From positions 410,717-474,716 of the forward strand of contig NC_020061.1 of assembly GCF_000330885.1 (NCBI RefSeq): a stretch of DNA of 64,000 nt. The letters are read 5' to 3'. The position numbers and the translations under genes are program-made. Shown here in pieces: positions 56,584 through 64,000 of the stretch. Positions within the stretch are counted from its first letter, which is position 1; the number at the start of each line of letters is the position of its first letter. The notes beneath the pieces were generated by a model. That model had not been told where the DNA came from. It saw only the letters and a program-made list of their open reading frames with translations, and did no database searches. The DNA is from Rhizobium tropici CIAT 899. Its GTDB lineage: Bacteria > Pseudomonadota > Alphaproteobacteria > Rhizobiales > Rhizobiaceae.

Positions 56584-58221
56584 ATGCCTTCAAAAGAAGA
56601 GACAGCATCCATAGGGCTATTGGCGCCACTGAAGAATTCGACGTTCCGTTCGATTTTCTTCGCGTCGCAGCTTTCCAGCCTGGGCTGGCTGATGCAGACG
56701 GTAGCGCTCAGCTGGCTCATGGCCACGGTTTCGACGTCCGATGTCATGGTTGCCCTCGTTCAGGCCTCATCCACGCTGCCAGCCTTTTTTCTTGCGATCT
56801 TCGTTGGCGCGATTGCCGACAACTACAGTCGGCGCATGGTCATGATCGTCGGTCGAAGCCTGATGATGGCGGCCTCGGCGATGCTGACGATCCTCATGGC
56901 CTTCGGCATCACCGATCCATGGATGATCCTGGCGTTCAGTTTCCTTGACGGCTGCGGTATCGCATTGAGCGATCCTGCTTGGCGCGCTTCGCTTGGCGAT
57001 ATGCTGGAGCGCCGCCATCTGCCGTCGGCCGTGACACTTCTTAATGTCGGCTTCAACACGGTCCGTAGCGTCGGTCCCGCCCTCGGCGGCATCATCGTTG
57101 CTGTATTCGGGCCGCTCGTCACATTCGCGCTCACCACCTTCGGCTTCGTCGCGCCCCTCACCGCCCTGTGGCGAAACAAGTGGACCGTGAAAGCGTCGCC
57201 CCTCCCCCGGGAAGCGCTCATGACGGCCATCTATGATGGCCTGCGCTTCACCGCGATATCCTCCGAAATCAAGGCGACCATTGTCCGCGGGACGCTCTTT
57301 GGGCTGACCGGAACCTCAATGCTGGCGCTCCTGCCGCTCGTCGCGAGAGACCTTTTGAAGGGCGGCCCGATCGACTACGGTATTCTCATGGGGGGCTTTG
57401 GCGCCGGCGCGCTGGTCGCGGGGCTCGTGAACCCGCCACTCAGGCGCGCGGTCACGCAGGAGCTGCTGATCGTTCTGGCATGCGTCGCGTGTGCGGCATG
57501 TGCCATCTCACTTGCTCTGACGTCCTCCCTTATCATCGCAACAGTCTGCCTTGCCTTCGGGGGCGCAGGCTGGGTGACGGGATGGTCGGGGTTCGGCGTC
57601 AATGTGCAGTTGGCAAGCCCACGTTGGGTCGTGGGTCGCACGATTTCCATCTACAGCGCCTTCACCTATGGGGGGATTGCCGGGGGCAGTTGGCTCTGGG
57701 GAATTATCGCGGAAAATCATTCCCTCTCCCTGTCCCTGGCATGTTCTGCTGCGTCCTCCTTGGTTGTTGCGGCACTTGGGGTCAAGCTCCCGATCAGCAA
57801 CCGCCTAGAGTCGGAGCTCGAAGCCTCCGGCGCTTTCGATGCGCCTGTGCCGGCACTTGATCTGAAGCCGCGAAGTGGCCCGATCCTGGTCACGACAGAA
57901 TACGCTGTGGCGGACGAGAATGCTGACCTTTTTCTTGAAATCATGCGCAGGCGTCGGCTGGTTCAAAGCCGCGTCGGTGCACGCCAGTGGACACTCACGC
58001 GCGACGTTCAGCAGCCTTCGCGATGGCTCGAGACCTTCCGGACGCCGACCTGGACGGATTACCATCGCCTTCATCACCGCCTCAACGAAGCGGACAAGCG
58101 CCTGGACGACGAGCTCAAGGCGTTGAGCGTGGCGTACGACCTCCCGCGAACAACCATTCTGGTGGAGCGCCCGACGGCTGCGCGCAAGTCCGCGCCCGTG
58201 CCATACGTTTCGCAGAAGTAG
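56584..58221 (+). CDS. MFS exporter with C-terminal soluble domain, copy 2
   Basis: 545 residues, alignable with copy 1 throughout: LSSLGWLMQTVALSWLMATV, IFVGAIADNYSRRMVMIVGR, SDPAWRASLGDMLERRHLPS and the tail ALDLKPRSGPILVTTEYAVA then RTPTWTDYHRLHHRLN. The tail conservation suggests the soluble domain matters to function. The two genes arose by tandem duplication and then diverged. Substrate unknown. Confidence 0.87.
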   Translation: MPSKEETASIGLLAPLKNSTFRSIFFASQLSSLGWLMQTVALSWLMATVSTSDVMVALVQASSTLPAFFLAIFVGAIADNYSRRMVMIVGRSLMMAASAMLTILMAFGITDPWMILAFSFLDGCGIALSDPAWRASLGDMLERRHLPSAVTLLNVGFNTVRSVGPALGGIIVAVFGPLVTFALTTFGFVAPLTALWRNKWTVKASPLPREALMTAIYDGLRFTAISSEIKATIVRGTLFGLTGTSMLALLPLVARDLLKGGPIDYGILMGGFGAGALVAGLVNPPLRRAVTQELLIVLACVACAACAISLALTSSLIIATVCLAFGGAGWVTGWSGFGVNVQLASPRWVVGRTISIYSAFTYGGIAGGSWLWGIIAENHSLSLSLACSAASSLVVAALGVKLPISNRLESELEASGAFDAPVPALDLKPRSGPILVTTEYAVADENADLFLEIMRRRRLVQSRVGARQWTLTRDVQQPSRWLETFRTPTWTDYHRLHHRLNEADKRLDDELKALSVAYDLPRTTILVERPTAARKSAPVPYVSQK

Positions 58222-58346
58222 GGATGTCAGCAGACATCTTCCCAACGGGGTCTATATTGGTGGCTATTTTTCTTTGGAAAGCTTCGAGCGTCACCGGAAA
58301 ACCGCTCTCCAGTTTCATATTCCTGATTACGCCACAGCTTGTCGTT

Positions 58347-58679
58347 ATGCACTATTCGCAATTGACCCTCGCCGATCGGCGGCGCCTGCATCATTTAGTC
58401 GAGCGCAAGGTGCCGATCAACGAGATAGCACGTAAGCTCGGCCGTCACCGATCGACCATCAATCGTGAGATCAGGCGCAATACGCTCCATGACCGCAAAC
58501 TTCCCGAATATAGTGGCTACGTCTCGACGGTTGCCGACGATATCGCCAAGAAACGCCGGCGACGCTTGAGAAAGCTGCGACGTCATCGGCGACCACAGGT
58601 CGGGTCGCTCTCATCTTTTCCCTCCCATGAGAACACCGCCCCCACCGCTGCAGTAGTCAGCTCGCAAAATCTGATTTGA
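58347..58679 (+). pseudogene. IS30-family transposase, N-terminal fragment
   Basis: MHYSQLTLADRRRLHHLVER then IARKLGRHRSTINREIRRNT is the IS30 HTH region. The sequence departs from the family after about residue 80 and the DDE core is absent. Confidence 0.75.
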
Positions 58680-58687
58680 GGAGCGAT

Positions 58688-58774
58688 ATGATGTCGACTT
58701 CGATTTTGACTGCTTTGACAGTGTGCGCGGGCCTAAGCACGTTGGTGCTGATGGTGGCGCAGCTTCTTCATTGA
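58688..58774 (+). CDS. possible 28-residue membrane peptide
   Basis: ATG ATG after a GAGGAG site, encoding MMSTSILTALTVCAGLSTLV and LMVAQLLH, a single hydrophobic helix. A strong ribosome-binding site and uniform hydrophobicity argue for translation; no family known. Confidence 0.35.
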   Translation: MMSTSILTALTVCAGLSTLVLMVAQLLH

Positions 58775-58990
58775 CGCACGAAGCTTTCAGCGTCCGCTTG
58801 GTGACCAACCATTAGTCTGAACTTTACGGCGAGGCGGAATTCTGGCAAACTTCTGCCATCGTGGTCAGGACATGACGTCCTTTAGACCAAAGTTATCGGA
58901 GCTCCTTTCCATCCGATATCTCTCACTTCTCTGGCCCTGCGGATTCCCCCTCAGGGCTTTCCTTTGTGCTGAGCCGTGCCGGGTGCCGAA

Positions 58991-59332
58991 ATGATGGACG
59001 AAACCAGAGAATACCTGATGGATCAGCGCAGCACGCTACTGTTCCAGATCGAGCGGGCGAAGCATCATCTTGCCGGCCTTGAGGCTGATGCGATCAAGAT
59101 CATCAACAGCAAGGCCTCCCTGCCTGCTGCCGATATCGCCATCATTACCGAGGACTTGGCGGAGCACCTGAGAAGCGAGATCGAGGCGCTGTGCTGGGCG
59201 ATCGACCATATTGACCACGAGCTGGAATATCTCGACGGCGATGATGAGTTTGAGCCGTTCACCGGGCGTGAAGCTCGTTCGCGCGGTACAATCGACAGAC
59301 CTGGTAATGCGTTGTTTCTTCGGACTTCATGA
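58991..59332 (+). CDS. small hypothetical protein
   Basis: 113 residues from ATG ATG at 58991, helical and coiled-coil-like (TLLFQIERAKHHLAGLEADA) with a C-terminal acidic region DGDDEFEPFTGREARS. No family recognised. A terminator-like hairpin, oriented for the opposite strand, follows about 50 bases later. Confidence 0.5.
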   Translation: MMDETREYLMDQRSTLLFQIERAKHHLAGLEADAIKIINSKASLPAADIAIITEDLAEHLRSEIEALCWAIDHIDHELEYLDGDDEFEPFTGREARSRGTIDRPGNALFLRTS

Positions 59333-59381
59333 CAACGGTGTTTCGCACAGCAACGCCCAAGCGGGCACCCAAAAGCAAAAA

Positions 59382-59407
59382 GCCCCTATCCGATTAGGGA
59401 TAGGGGC
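59382..59407 (-). terminator. intrinsic terminator-like hairpin
   Basis: GCCCCTATCC pairs with GGATAGGGGC around a six-base loop. Read on the minus strand it is followed by TTTTTGCTTTT, so it would terminate minus-strand transcription. Confidence 0.6.
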
Positions 59408-59630
59408 ACAGTTTCCATGAAGTGCTCTGTTTCAATCGTCGGAGGCACACTTCCGACCGCTGAATTAGAACGTGATAATGGCGTGGATCATATACGCCCT
59501 TCGGCCTGCGGGCGCGGCCTGTTCGGGAATCAGCATTTTATGAGCGGCGTTGCTACTTGCAGCGCCGTTATTGTTTTGAAAGATGGTGGGACGGGTGCCG
59601 AGGCGGGCGCCCGGGCAAAACCTTTGAGTG
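59408..59630. other. short region without a supportable gene
   Basis: A frame at 59417-59689 is open but has no recognisable domain and runs into the IS21 left end. I see nothing else. Confidence 0.35.
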
Positions 59631-59750
59631 TAGATTCCGATGATTTACCGGACGGCGTTCCGATCAAAAACCGGACACGATTGGAGTGAACCCCCAGACT
59701 GAGACAAGGAAAATCGCGGACAGTTTCCCCGCAAGGAGAGGAAACTGGGC

Positions 59751-60170
59751 ATGGCCGGACGGCAAAGAATTATTGATGATGACCAAAAGCTGGAGCTTCT
59801 CCGGCGCATGGAGGCGGGCGAAACCGTCAGCAAGTTGGCAGATGAGGTTGGTATCAGTCGCCAACGACTTTACGAGTGGCGTGATCATCTCAGGCTTCAT
59901 GGTAATCTGAAGTCACGTCGGCGCGGCCGGCCGGCCAGGACGGCAGGAGTTGACGGGACCGCACAGCTGCAGAGTGCAGTCGATGTGCCGGCACCTCAGG
60001 AAAAGGCACTGACCAAGGCCAGGCGCCGGATCAGGGAACTGGAGCAGAAGGTCGGGCAGCAGCAGCTCGATCTCGATTTTTTTCGCGAAGCCTTGCGGCA
60101 CTTCGAGGAAGATCAGCGTCGGAGCAGCGCTCCTGGCGAAACGGCATCTTCAACGTCATCGAAAAGATGA
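59751..60170 (+). CDS. IS3-family OrfA
   Basis: 139 residues with an HTH (KLELLRRMEAGETVSKLADE then VGISRQRLYEWRDHLRLHG) and a C-terminal coiled coil (ARRRIRELEQKVGQQQLDLD). OrfB begins four bases before its stop, allowing coupling or frameshift to an OrfAB fusion. Confidence 0.9.
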   Translation: MAGRQRIIDDDQKLELLRRMEAGETVSKLADEVGISRQRLYEWRDHLRLHGNLKSRRRGRPARTAGVDGTAQLQSAVDVPAPQEKALTKARRRIRELEQKVGQQQLDLDFFREALRHFEEDQRRSSAPGETASSTSSKR

Positions 60171-61036
60171 TGAGCGGCCTGTCGCAAGGCGAATTCAACG
60201 TCGACAGAATGTGCTGGCTCGCTGGTGTCAGCCGCGCGAGCTATTACCGTCACTGGCTGGATTCGGCCCCTCGTCGGGCCGAGACGGGTTTGCGCGATCT
60301 CATTCAGAAGCTGGCTCTCGGCAACACACACTACGGCTACCGCCGGATTGGAGCCCTGCTGCGACGGGAGGGGTGGCAAGTCAATCACAAATGCGTTCTA
60401 CGGATCATGCGTGAAGACAATCTGTTGTGCCTGCGCGCTAGACCCTTTATTCCTGTGACGACCAACTCCAGGCATGGTTGGCACGTCGTGCCGAACCTCG
60501 CGAGGGGAATGATCCTCAATGGCGTAAACCAGCTATGGGTTGCCGATATCACCTTCCTGCATCTGGCCGAGGAGTTTGCCTTCCTTGCCGTTGTCCTTGA
60601 CGCGTTTAGCCGCAGGGTAGTCGGATGGGCGCTGGATACGCATCTTAGAGCAAGCCTTGCCATCGAGGCTCTCGAGATGGCCATCGCTGATCGCCAGCCC
60701 GTACCCGGGAGCCTCATCCATCATTCCGACCGCGGAGTTCAATACGCCTGCGGGGCCTACACCGAATTACTGCATCGTCGGGGGATCCAAGCGAGCATGA
60801 GCCGTGTCGGAAATCCTTATGACAATGCGAAGGCGGAGAGCTTCATGAAAACCCTGAAGCAGGAAGAGGTGCAAGGTCTCGCCTATAAGGATGCAAATGA
60901 TGCCCGCAGGCGCATTGGCGCTTTCATCGATACCGTTTACAACACGCAGCGCCTGCATTCGGCGCTCGATTATCTCACGCCGGAGGAGTACGAACAGAAG
61001 CATTCAGGTGGACGACAGATGGAAAAGGCTGCATAG
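60167..61036 (+). CDS. IS3-family OrfB (DDE integrase)
   Basis: 289 residues. HTH_21-like region GYRRIGALLRREGWQVNHKC, then the rve core: NQLWVADITFLHLAEEFAFL (Asp), SLIHHSDRGVQYACGAYTEL (Asp) and NAKAESFMKTLKQEEVQGLA (Glu). Intact. Confidence 0.93.
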   Translation: MMSGLSQGEFNVDRMCWLAGVSRASYYRHWLDSAPRRAETGLRDLIQKLALGNTHYGYRRIGALLRREGWQVNHKCVLRIMREDNLLCLRARPFIPVTTNSRHGWHVVPNLARGMILNGVNQLWVADITFLHLAEEFAFLAVVLDAFSRRVVGWALDTHLRASLAIEALEMAIADRQPVPGSLIHHSDRGVQYACGAYTELLHRRGIQASMSRVGNPYDNAKAESFMKTLKQEEVQGLAYKDANDARRRIGAFIDTVYNTQRLHSALDYLTPEEYEQKHSGGRQMEKAA

Positions 61037-61207
61037 CTTAACGTGGGGTGTCCGCGATTTTCCTTGTCTCAGTCTGGGGGTTCACTCCACGATTCCGAGA
61101 ATTAACCGGACGCGATTCCGATTTGATACCGGACGTTTTTCAACGTAAGCAGTGCCCCTGGGTCAGCAACCTTGGCATGCATTTCCTTTTGAACTTGAGG
61201 AGATGGC

Positions 61208-61846
61208 ATGTCGAAGAGACGAAGGCTGACCATGAGACAACTACGACATTTACTTCGACTGCGATCAGATGGCGTGAGCGTTCGCGATATTGCCGATCTG
61301 CTCGGGATTGCCCGCAGCACGGTGCAGGACGGGATCGGGCGAGCTGCGACGGCAGGGCTATCCTGGCCTTTGCCTGCCGATCTGACGGACGACGTCCTGG
61401 AATGTAAACTTTTCGCCCGGCAAGGCACCAAACAAGGGGTACGGCGACTACCAGAGCCGGATTGGAGTGTCATTGCGGTCGAGCTGAAGAAGCCCGGCGT
61501 GACCCTGACGATCCTGTGGGAGGAATATCGAGCCGTCTATCCTGATGGCTACGGCTTCAGTCGGTTCTGCGACCTGTTCCGCGGCTTTGAGCGGCGTCTG
61601 ACGCCAACGATGCGGCAGGTCCACATTGCTGGCGACAAGGTGTTCGTCGATTATTCCGGCAAGAAGCTGCCGATCGTCGATCGCAAGACCGGCGAGATCC
61701 GCGAGGCGGAGATCTTTGTCGGCGTGCTCGGTGCATCGAGTTATGCCTTTGCAGAAGCCACCTGGACTCAGACCCTGCCGGACTGGATCGGCTCGCACGT
61801 GCGCATGTTCGCCTATTTCGGCGGCGTGCCGCGCCTTATCGTCTAC
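61208..61846 (+). pseudogene. istA: IS21 IstA transposase, N-terminal fragment
   Basis: HTH part MRQLRHLLRLRSDGVSVRDI then ADLLGIARSTVQDGIGR, then the first catalytic region VHIAGDKVFVDYSGKKLPIV and SSYAFAEATWTQTLPDWIGS, ending at RLIVYD. The following sequence is not IstA. It differs from the intact IstA at 35741-37261. Confidence 0.8.
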
Positions 61847-61870
61847 GATTACGTGCCCGGGCACGTAATC
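61847..61870. repeat. perfect 24-bp palindrome at the IS21/recombinase junction
   Basis: The half-site GATTACGTGCCC is followed directly by its reverse complement. It begins just where the IstA sequence ends and precedes the tandem recombinases, so it may be the left terminal site of that element. Confidence 0.6.
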
Positions 61871-62011
61871 GGGGTTTTGTGTCCCGAACGGTTATGCGCC
61901 CCGGCGGGCGTAAGTTTCTGTGATCAAACGACCAGATTGTCTGTGGCGGCACATCTCTGGCGAACAACGAGCGCACCCTCCTATTCCCCTTAATTCAGAA
62001 TGGAGGTTGTC

Positions 62012-63274
62012 ATGTTGGAACACTTTTTCGTCAAACCACAAACTATCGATCGGATTATGGATTGCTGGCTAGGGCCGCAGATCGAGCAGTATGTGAAGGC
62101 TTTGTGCGAACGTGCCTATACGCCTCGAAGCATCTATCGCCGCGTTCCCGTGCTGGTGAAGTTTGCGGCATTCACTGCCGGCCAGAATGTCGAACGTATA
62201 GAACAAGCGGAAGGGCTCTTCGAGCCGTTCATCGCTGATTGGTTGTCAAATCGTCATTCCGGTCGATCGGCTGATGCACGTCGACGCGACCGCAACTTTG
62301 TCACTGGCATCATGCGGCATTTCTTCAGCCTGGTCGTATGGAAGGCAGGCGATGACCGCACCAGACCTTCGCTGCCCGATCCATTTGCAATCCAGATTCC
62401 AGGGTTCTTCGATTATCTCCGAGATGAGCGAGGGTTGCGGCAAAGCTCCATCGCGCATTACCGGCATTACCTTCGCGTCTTCGAGCGACATCTCGGCGAT
62501 ATAGGATGCGATCCGAAGTCGCTTACATTACCGGTGGTGACGACCTTCATCACGACACAGGCCTCGCATTTCGGCCGCACCGTGATGATCAGTCTTGCCA
62601 GCATCCTGCGGGTCTTCCTGCGATACCTGCATCGGGAACACGTCCTTCAGCGCGACATCAGCAAGCTGGTCGAGATACCTCAACGTTATCGGCTGGCCGA
62701 TATCCCTCGATCGATTAGTTGGAGTTCGGTCCAGGATATGCTCGATCAGGTGGACCGGCGCACCGTGGTTGGCCGGCGCGACTACGCCATGCTGCTGCTG
62801 ATGGCCGTTTATGGGCTGCGCTCCCGTGAAGTAGCGCTGCTGACGCTCGACGATGTCGACTGGAAGCGCGATCGGCTGCATGTGCACGGGCGCAAGGCCG
62901 AGCACAGCACCACCTATCCGCTGGCCCCCGTCGTTGGTGAGGCGATCGTGGATTACCTCAGGAACGGGCGGCCTGACGTTCAAAGCCGATTGCTTTTCTG
63001 GCGGCATTTGGCCCCACAATCGCCACTTACACACTCTGCGGTGTCGGCCACTGCCAGCAAGTATCTTCATCGCGCGGGGATTCCGGTTAGCCGTCCAGGA
63101 TCACACACTCTCCGTCATGCCTGCGTCCAGCGCCTGGTAGACACGGGGTTTTCGCTCAAGACCATCGGCGATTATGTCGGGCATCGCGCTGCCTCCTCGA
63201 CCATGATTTACGCGAAGGTCCAGGTCGATGGCTTGCGGGAAGTAGCTCTGGGTGATGGGGAGGATCTGCAATGA
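62012..63274 (+). CDS. tyrosine recombinase, first of a tandem set
   Basis: 420 residues from the ATG with GGAGG just upstream (an in-frame ATG four codons earlier is less well placed). An N-terminal SAM-like core-binding region is followed by the catalytic domain: Arg in AVYGLRSREVALLTLDDV, HxxR in HTLRHACVQRL, and GHRAASSTMIYAKV with His and the Tyr nucleophile. The stop overlaps the next recombinase start (ATGA). Tandem tyrosine recombinases like this form RIT (recombinase in trio) elements. Confidence 0.88.
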   Translation: MLEHFFVKPQTIDRIMDCWLGPQIEQYVKALCERAYTPRSIYRRVPVLVKFAAFTAGQNVERIEQAEGLFEPFIADWLSNRHSGRSADARRRDRNFVTGIMRHFFSLVVWKAGDDRTRPSLPDPFAIQIPGFFDYLRDERGLRQSSIAHYRHYLRVFERHLGDIGCDPKSLTLPVVTTFITTQASHFGRTVMISLASILRVFLRYLHREHVLQRDISKLVEIPQRYRLADIPRSISWSSVQDMLDQVDRRTVVGRRDYAMLLLMAVYGLRSREVALLTLDDVDWKRDRLHVHGRKAEHSTTYPLAPVVGEAIVDYLRNGRPDVQSRLLFWRHLAPQSPLTHSAVSATASKYLHRAGIPVSRPGSHTLRHACVQRLVDTGFSLKTIGDYVGHRAASSTMIYAKVQVDGLREVALGDGEDLQ

Positions 63275-64000
63275 GCCCGCGTCTTCCCGAGCCTTCAAGC
63301 CCGATCGCACCCTACATCGTCGCTTTCCTTCGCCACAAGCGCGCGCTCAACCGGCGCTATGACGTCGAAGACAAGGTGCTGCGGATGTTCGACGGCTACC
63401 TCAACGCTCAAGCGGTGACGAACCTGACCGAGATCACCCCGGCGCTCCTCGATGCATTCTTCCTGAGCCGTCCGCGCTCGCGGCCTCGAAGCTTCAACCA
63501 TCTGATCGGCGTCGTCGGCCGGCTGTTCGAGTGGATGGTCGAGCATGACTTTATTGATCGTTCTCCTGTCACGATGAAGCCGCGCCGCCGAGGTAATCCG
63601 AGACCGCCCTGCATCCTGGATCTGCGGACCGCTCAACAGCTCATCGATCGCGCCGCCGAGCTCCCGGATCAGAACAACGCCCCGCTTCGCGGGCCTGCCT
63701 ATGCCATCATCTTCAGCCTGTTGTTCGGGCTTGGTCTGCGCGTCGGCGAGGTTGCGCGCCTGCGCTGGCGGGATGTCGATCGGGATCGTGACGTGCTCAC
63801 CATTCGCGAGACGAAGTTTTCCAAGTCAAGGCTCATTCCCATGGGGCCGCAGCTGGCACAGCGCCTTTATGCGTTCATGACGCTGCGATCACAGCACGTA
63901 GTTTCGGTTACCCCCGACACGCCGCTGTTTTCTTTCCTGCGGGGTCGAGCGGTGAACCCCGGCACGATCAGTATCATTTTCCGTTCGCTGGCCGATCAAT
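63271..64000 (+). CDS. tyrosine recombinase, second of a tandem set (cut by the window end)
   Basis: About 243 residues are visible: MSPRLPEPSSPIAPYIVAFL and RHKRALNRRYDVEDKVLRMF, then LLFGLGLRVGEVARLRWRDV with the first catalytic Arg and FSKSRLIPMGPQLAQRLYAF. The His-x-x-Arg and Tyr motifs lie beyond the window. Translationally coupled to the previous recombinase. A third recombinase would be expected downstream if this is a RIT element. Confidence 0.85.
   Translation, partial: MSPRLPEPSSPIAPYIVAFLRHKRALNRRYDVEDKVLRMFDGYLNAQAVTNLTEITPALLDAFFLSRPRSRPRSFNHLIGVVGRLFEWMVEHDFIDRSPVTMKPRRRGNPRPPCILDLRTAQQLIDRAAELPDQNNAPLRGPAYAIIFSLLFGLGLRVGEVARLRWRDVDRDRDVLTIRETKFSKSRLIPMGPQLAQRLYAFMTLRSQHVVSVTPDTPLFSFLRGRAVNPGTISIIFRSLADQ

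Larger units (their letters stand above)
59682..61089 (+). mobile_element. complete IS3-family element (1408 bases)
   Basis: Terminal inverted repeats of about 41 bases are perfectly matched, beginning TGGAGTGAACCCCCAGACTG. Two overlapping transposase frames fill the interior. It sits inside the terminal region of an IS21 element. Confidence 0.93.
59678..61093. repeat. 4-bp target-site duplication CGAT flanking IS3
   Basis: CGAT at 59678-59681 and 61090-61093, directly outside the perfect inverted ends. Confidence 0.85.
59631..61846 (+). mobile_element. IS21-family fragment, interrupted by IS3 and truncated at its right
   Basis: The likely left end TGTAGATTCCGATGATTTAC (59631) is followed by repeated words ACCGGACG / ATTCCGA on both sides of the IS3 insertion. 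An istA start follows at 61208 and ends abruptly near 61846 at a palindrome. No istB or right end is present. Confidence 0.65.

Noticed and set aside
59417..59689. 90-residue plus-strand gene
   Set aside because: Runs into the IS21 end and shows no domain.

Overview
The window reads as an accessory region of an alphaproteobacterium, most likely a rhizobium or Agrobacterium relative and probably a plasmid or genomic island. The grounds are the GC-rich codon use, the set of insertion sequences (ISNCY, IS66, IS21, IS5, IS630, IS110, IS3 and tandem tyrosine recombinases), DUF433/PIN-like and hipBA toxin-antitoxin pairs, and the near absence of housekeeping genes. I saw no rRNA, tRNA or CRISPR array.

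Layout. 0.1-4.6 kb: an operon on the minus strand of a small membrane protein, a TerY-like VWA protein, a PP2C phosphatase, a kinase-like protein with a helix-hairpin-helix, and an SH3-domain protein (a TerY-P triad with two extra genes). 5-11 kb: debris, namely an AAA remnant, an ISNCY fragment, a radical-SAM fragment coupled to a GNAT fusion, a Toprim pseudogene and a frameshifted Shedu-like nuclease. 11.3-13.2 kb: a SLATT membrane protein coupled to a reverse transcriptase, followed by a full ISNCY transposase gene. 14.8-21.8 kb: a conserved hypothetical, a 1356-residue XRE-headed protein with a nuclease-like segment, and a membrane-anchored hypothetical. 21.9-25 kb: an IS5 relic carrying a group II intron, then IS remnants.

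25.3-38.3 kb: the main system, five overlapping or closely packed genes read on the minus strand: SF1 helicase with a Vsr/DUF559-like nuclease, coiled-coil membrane protein, coiled-coil McrB-like AAA+ protein, DUF2357-like protein, and an Hsp70-like protein. The helicase gene is split by an IS21 element with a 6-bp target duplication and also carries a separate frameshift.

38.9-49.6 kb: two more defence-like genes are split by nested elements. A GIY-YIG (T5orf172) gene is interrupted by IS66, itself interrupted by IS110. A PD-(D/E)xK nuclease gene is interrupted by IS630, itself interrupted by a second IS110-family element. Both host genes rejoin exactly in frame once one copy of the target duplication is removed.

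50-54.4 kb: toxin-antitoxin modules, with hipBA intact and two DUF433 antitoxin genes beside broken PIN-type toxins. 54.5-58.2 kb: two tandem paralogous MFS exporters. 58.3-64 kb: an IS30 fragment, a small hypothetical, an IS21 fragment interrupted by an IS3 element, and two tandem tyrosine recombinases starting at a perfect palindrome and running off the window.

Overall the region looks like a defence island in decay, where mobile elements repeatedly landed in defence genes.
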